Position numbers and translations under genes: made by a program
The notes under the pieces: generated by a model
What the model was told of the DNA's origin: nothing
Databases searched by the model: none
What the model saw: the letters and a program-made list of their open reading frames with translations, nothing else
Shown: in pieces, positions 5,703 to 6,968 of the stretch
Layout of the letters: each line of letters starts with the position of its first letter
Numbering within the stretch: the stretch's first letter is position 1
Source: Firmicutes bacterium CAG:631
Lineage (GTDB): Bacteria; Bacillota_I; Bacilli_A; RFN20; CAG-631
DNA length: 6,968 bases
Direction: 5' to 3'
NCBI GenBank assembly: GCA_000433015.1
Contig: HF998010.1
Location: forward strand, 1 to 6,968

Positions 5703-5733
5703 AAGAAAAGAAAAAGATTCCTAAAGGAATCTT
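5703..5733 (-). terminator. Rho-independent terminator of dnaN
   Basis: On the minus strand AAGATTCC-TTTA-GGAATCTT (5733-5714) forms an 8-bp stem with a 4-base loop, followed by TTTCTTTTC. It begins five bases after the dnaN stop codon. Its T-tract also serves as the upstream region of the epimerase promoter. Confidence 0.85.
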
Positions 5734-5738
5734 CATTA

Positions 5739-6860
5739 CTAATTATACGTTCTTACAGGTAAAATTAATTCAATTAAGTTAGGATTTGTCTTCGATTTTA
5801 AAATAATTGGTTTCATATCTCCTGTAAAATGTAAAGTGATTTCTTCACTATTTAAAGCTCTTACTGCTTCAACTAAGAAACGAGCACTAAATGAAATCAT
5901 CAATGGATTTCCTTCATAATAGTAATCATTTAATTTTTCAACAACATAACCGACTTCCATACTTTTTGCTGAAACAAAAACTTCATCATCTTTCATATTT
6001 AATTTTACGACATTATTTCTTTCAGTCAGTAAAATAGAAGCACGATCTACGGCACCTAATAAATCTTTGGTTGATAATGTTAAAGTTTGATCAAATGCAT
6101 TAGGAATTAATCTTGAAGTATCAGGATAAGTTCCACTAATTAAACGACTAATCACAACACAATCTTCTAAATCAAAAATTACTTTTTTTTCTGTAATATA
6201 AACTTGAACCATTGTTCCTAATTCAATAATCTTATTTAATTCATCTAAAGAAGATTTAGGAATCGTAACATTAAATTCATTTGATGTAGATAACTCAATA
6301 ATCTTTTTGGATAATCGATAAGTATCTGTTGCTACAAATTCTAATGTGTTATTCGCACACTTTACATTTAATCCTGTTAATATTGGACGAGCTTCTTTAT
6401 CACTAGAAGCAAATAGTGTTTGATCAAAAACATTTTTTAATTCTAAAGCATCAATACTAAATGAATCTCCAATTAAAGAAAAGTCAATACTAGGATAATC
6501 AATAGCAGGAATTGTATTTACACTAAAAATAGATTTATCGCTTCTAATTTTAGCTAAATTATCCATGACATCAATTTCAATCATATCCGATTCAACTTTA
6601 CGAACAATTTCGCAAATAATTTTTTCATTGATAACCGTTGAACCTACTTCTTCAATTTCAATCACTTGATCTCCATTTACTTCTTTATTGATAATACAAC
6701 GAATACATAAATCATTATCACTACCTATTAATTCTAAATATTCACTGGTTAAATTAAATAAAATACCTGTTAAAGCTAAAAATGGAGTTTTATTATTTAC
6801 TGCTTTAGAAACTTTAGATAGATTAGCTAGTAAGATTTGACGATTAATTTTGAATTTCAT
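5739..6860 (-). CDS. dnaN: DNA polymerase III beta subunit (sliding clamp)
   Basis: The chosen start is ATG at 6860 (373 aa, the usual clamp length), with GGGAGAG 6-9 bases upstream and the normal N-terminus MKFKINRQILL. An upstream in-frame ATG at 6917 would add 19 lysine-rich residues and has no ribosome site. The protein forms the ring-shaped dimer that tethers DNA polymerase to its template and recruits partners bearing clamp-binding peptides. Three repeated clamp domains fall at about 1-122, 130-247 and 254-373. Clear signatures are ARPILTGLN (157-165), ATDTYRLS (177-184), SRLISGTYPD (238-247) and the C-terminal LPVRTY (367-372). The TYRL and C-terminal segments line the peptide-binding pocket. 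An intrinsic terminator follows at once, so dnaN is the last gene of its transcript. recF or the small S4-domain gene, often found after dnaN, are not present here. Confidence 0.97.
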   Translation of the reverse strand: MKFKINRQILLANLSKVSKAVNNKTPFLALTGILFNLTSEYLELIGSDNDLCIRCIINKEVNGDQVIEIEEVGSTVINEKIICEIVRKVESDMIEIDVMDNLAKIRSDKSIFSVNTIPAIDYPSIDFSLIGDSFSIDALELKNVFDQTLFASSDKEARPILTGLNVKCANNTLEFVATDTYRLSKKIIELSTSNEFNVTIPKSSLDELNKIIELGTMVQVYITEKKVIFDLEDCVVISRLISGTYPDTSRLIPNAFDQTLTLSTKDLLGAVDRASILLTERNNVVKLNMKDDEVFVSAKSMEVGYVVEKLNDYYYEGNPLMISFSARFLVEAVRALNSEEITLHFTGDMKPIILKSKTNPNLIELILPVRTYN

Positions 6861-6968
6861 TTGGATCTCTCCCTTTTTACTTTTTATTTTTTTATTATTT
6901 TTTATATATAATAACAATAATAAGCAGTGTAGTTTTGTTGATAATTTTTAACCACTAATGCTTATATA
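6861..6968. other. AT-rich leader upstream of dnaN, possible origin-flanking DNA
   Basis: This holds the dnaN ribosome site and a long A/T-only run (about 6881-6913). On the minus strand TTATCAACA (6944-6936) differs at one base from the DnaA box TTATCCACA. A single near-match in such AT-rich DNA is weak evidence. In many bacteria dnaA lies directly upstream of dnaN with an origin between them, which would place dnaA past the right edge. TATTAT and TATATA near 6913-6903 could be -10 boxes, but no convincing -35 accompanies them. Confidence 0.35.

Noticed and set aside
5464..5703. Plus-strand open frame opposite the start of the epimerase gene
   Set aside because: No ribosome site, and it runs through the epimerase promoter into the dnaN terminator.
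6861..6917. N-terminal extension of dnaN from the ATG at 6917
   Set aside because: The added lysine/asparagine-rich residues are translated AT-rich leader. The clamp N-terminus and ribosome site fit ATG 6860.

Overview
The window is AT-rich DNA from a low-GC Gram-positive bacterium (Bacillota). Standard-code stops (TAA, TAG, TGA), strong Shine-Dalgarno sequences, a CCA-encoding tRNA-Gly and a Bacillota-type beta clamp support this. An Erysipelotrichales/Coprobacillaceae-like gut lineage is my guess from general style, not something the sequence proves.

Left part (1-1163, + strand): the 3' end of a large Rhs/YD-repeat protein enters from the left edge. Only the end of the Rhs core, a hydrophobic linker and a variable C-terminal domain (the probable toxin tip) lie inside the window. 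Two very small genes (63 and 71 codons) follow on the same strand. Their position is that of immunity genes in polymorphic-toxin loci. This is the accessory part of the window and the best candidate for something undescribed.

Middle part (1160-3917, - strand): directly against the toxin module lies a flavodoxin-like lipoprotein gene that has lost its 3' part. It is followed by an XRE-type regulator fused to two membrane helices and a C-terminal Cys4 zinc-ribbon-like domain, and by a 536-residue Sel1/TPR-like repeat protein. All three read leftward, each with its own promoter candidate.

Right part (3918-6968, - strand): a decayed IS3-type transposase fragment lies just downstream of an intact tRNA-Gly(GCC). 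The IS-end hairpin now looks like the tRNA terminator. Beyond it are an AGE-family (N-acylglucosamine 2-epimerase-like) sugar epimerase and dnaN, the DNA polymerase III sliding clamp, each with its own terminator or promoter signals. The AT-rich leader of dnaN at the right edge holds one near-consensus DnaA box, which fits (but does not prove) dnaA and the origin lying just beyond the window.

Reading from right to left, the window passes from an origin-proximal housekeeping gene through metabolic and tRNA genes into a recombination-prone accessory zone ending in an Rhs toxin tip.
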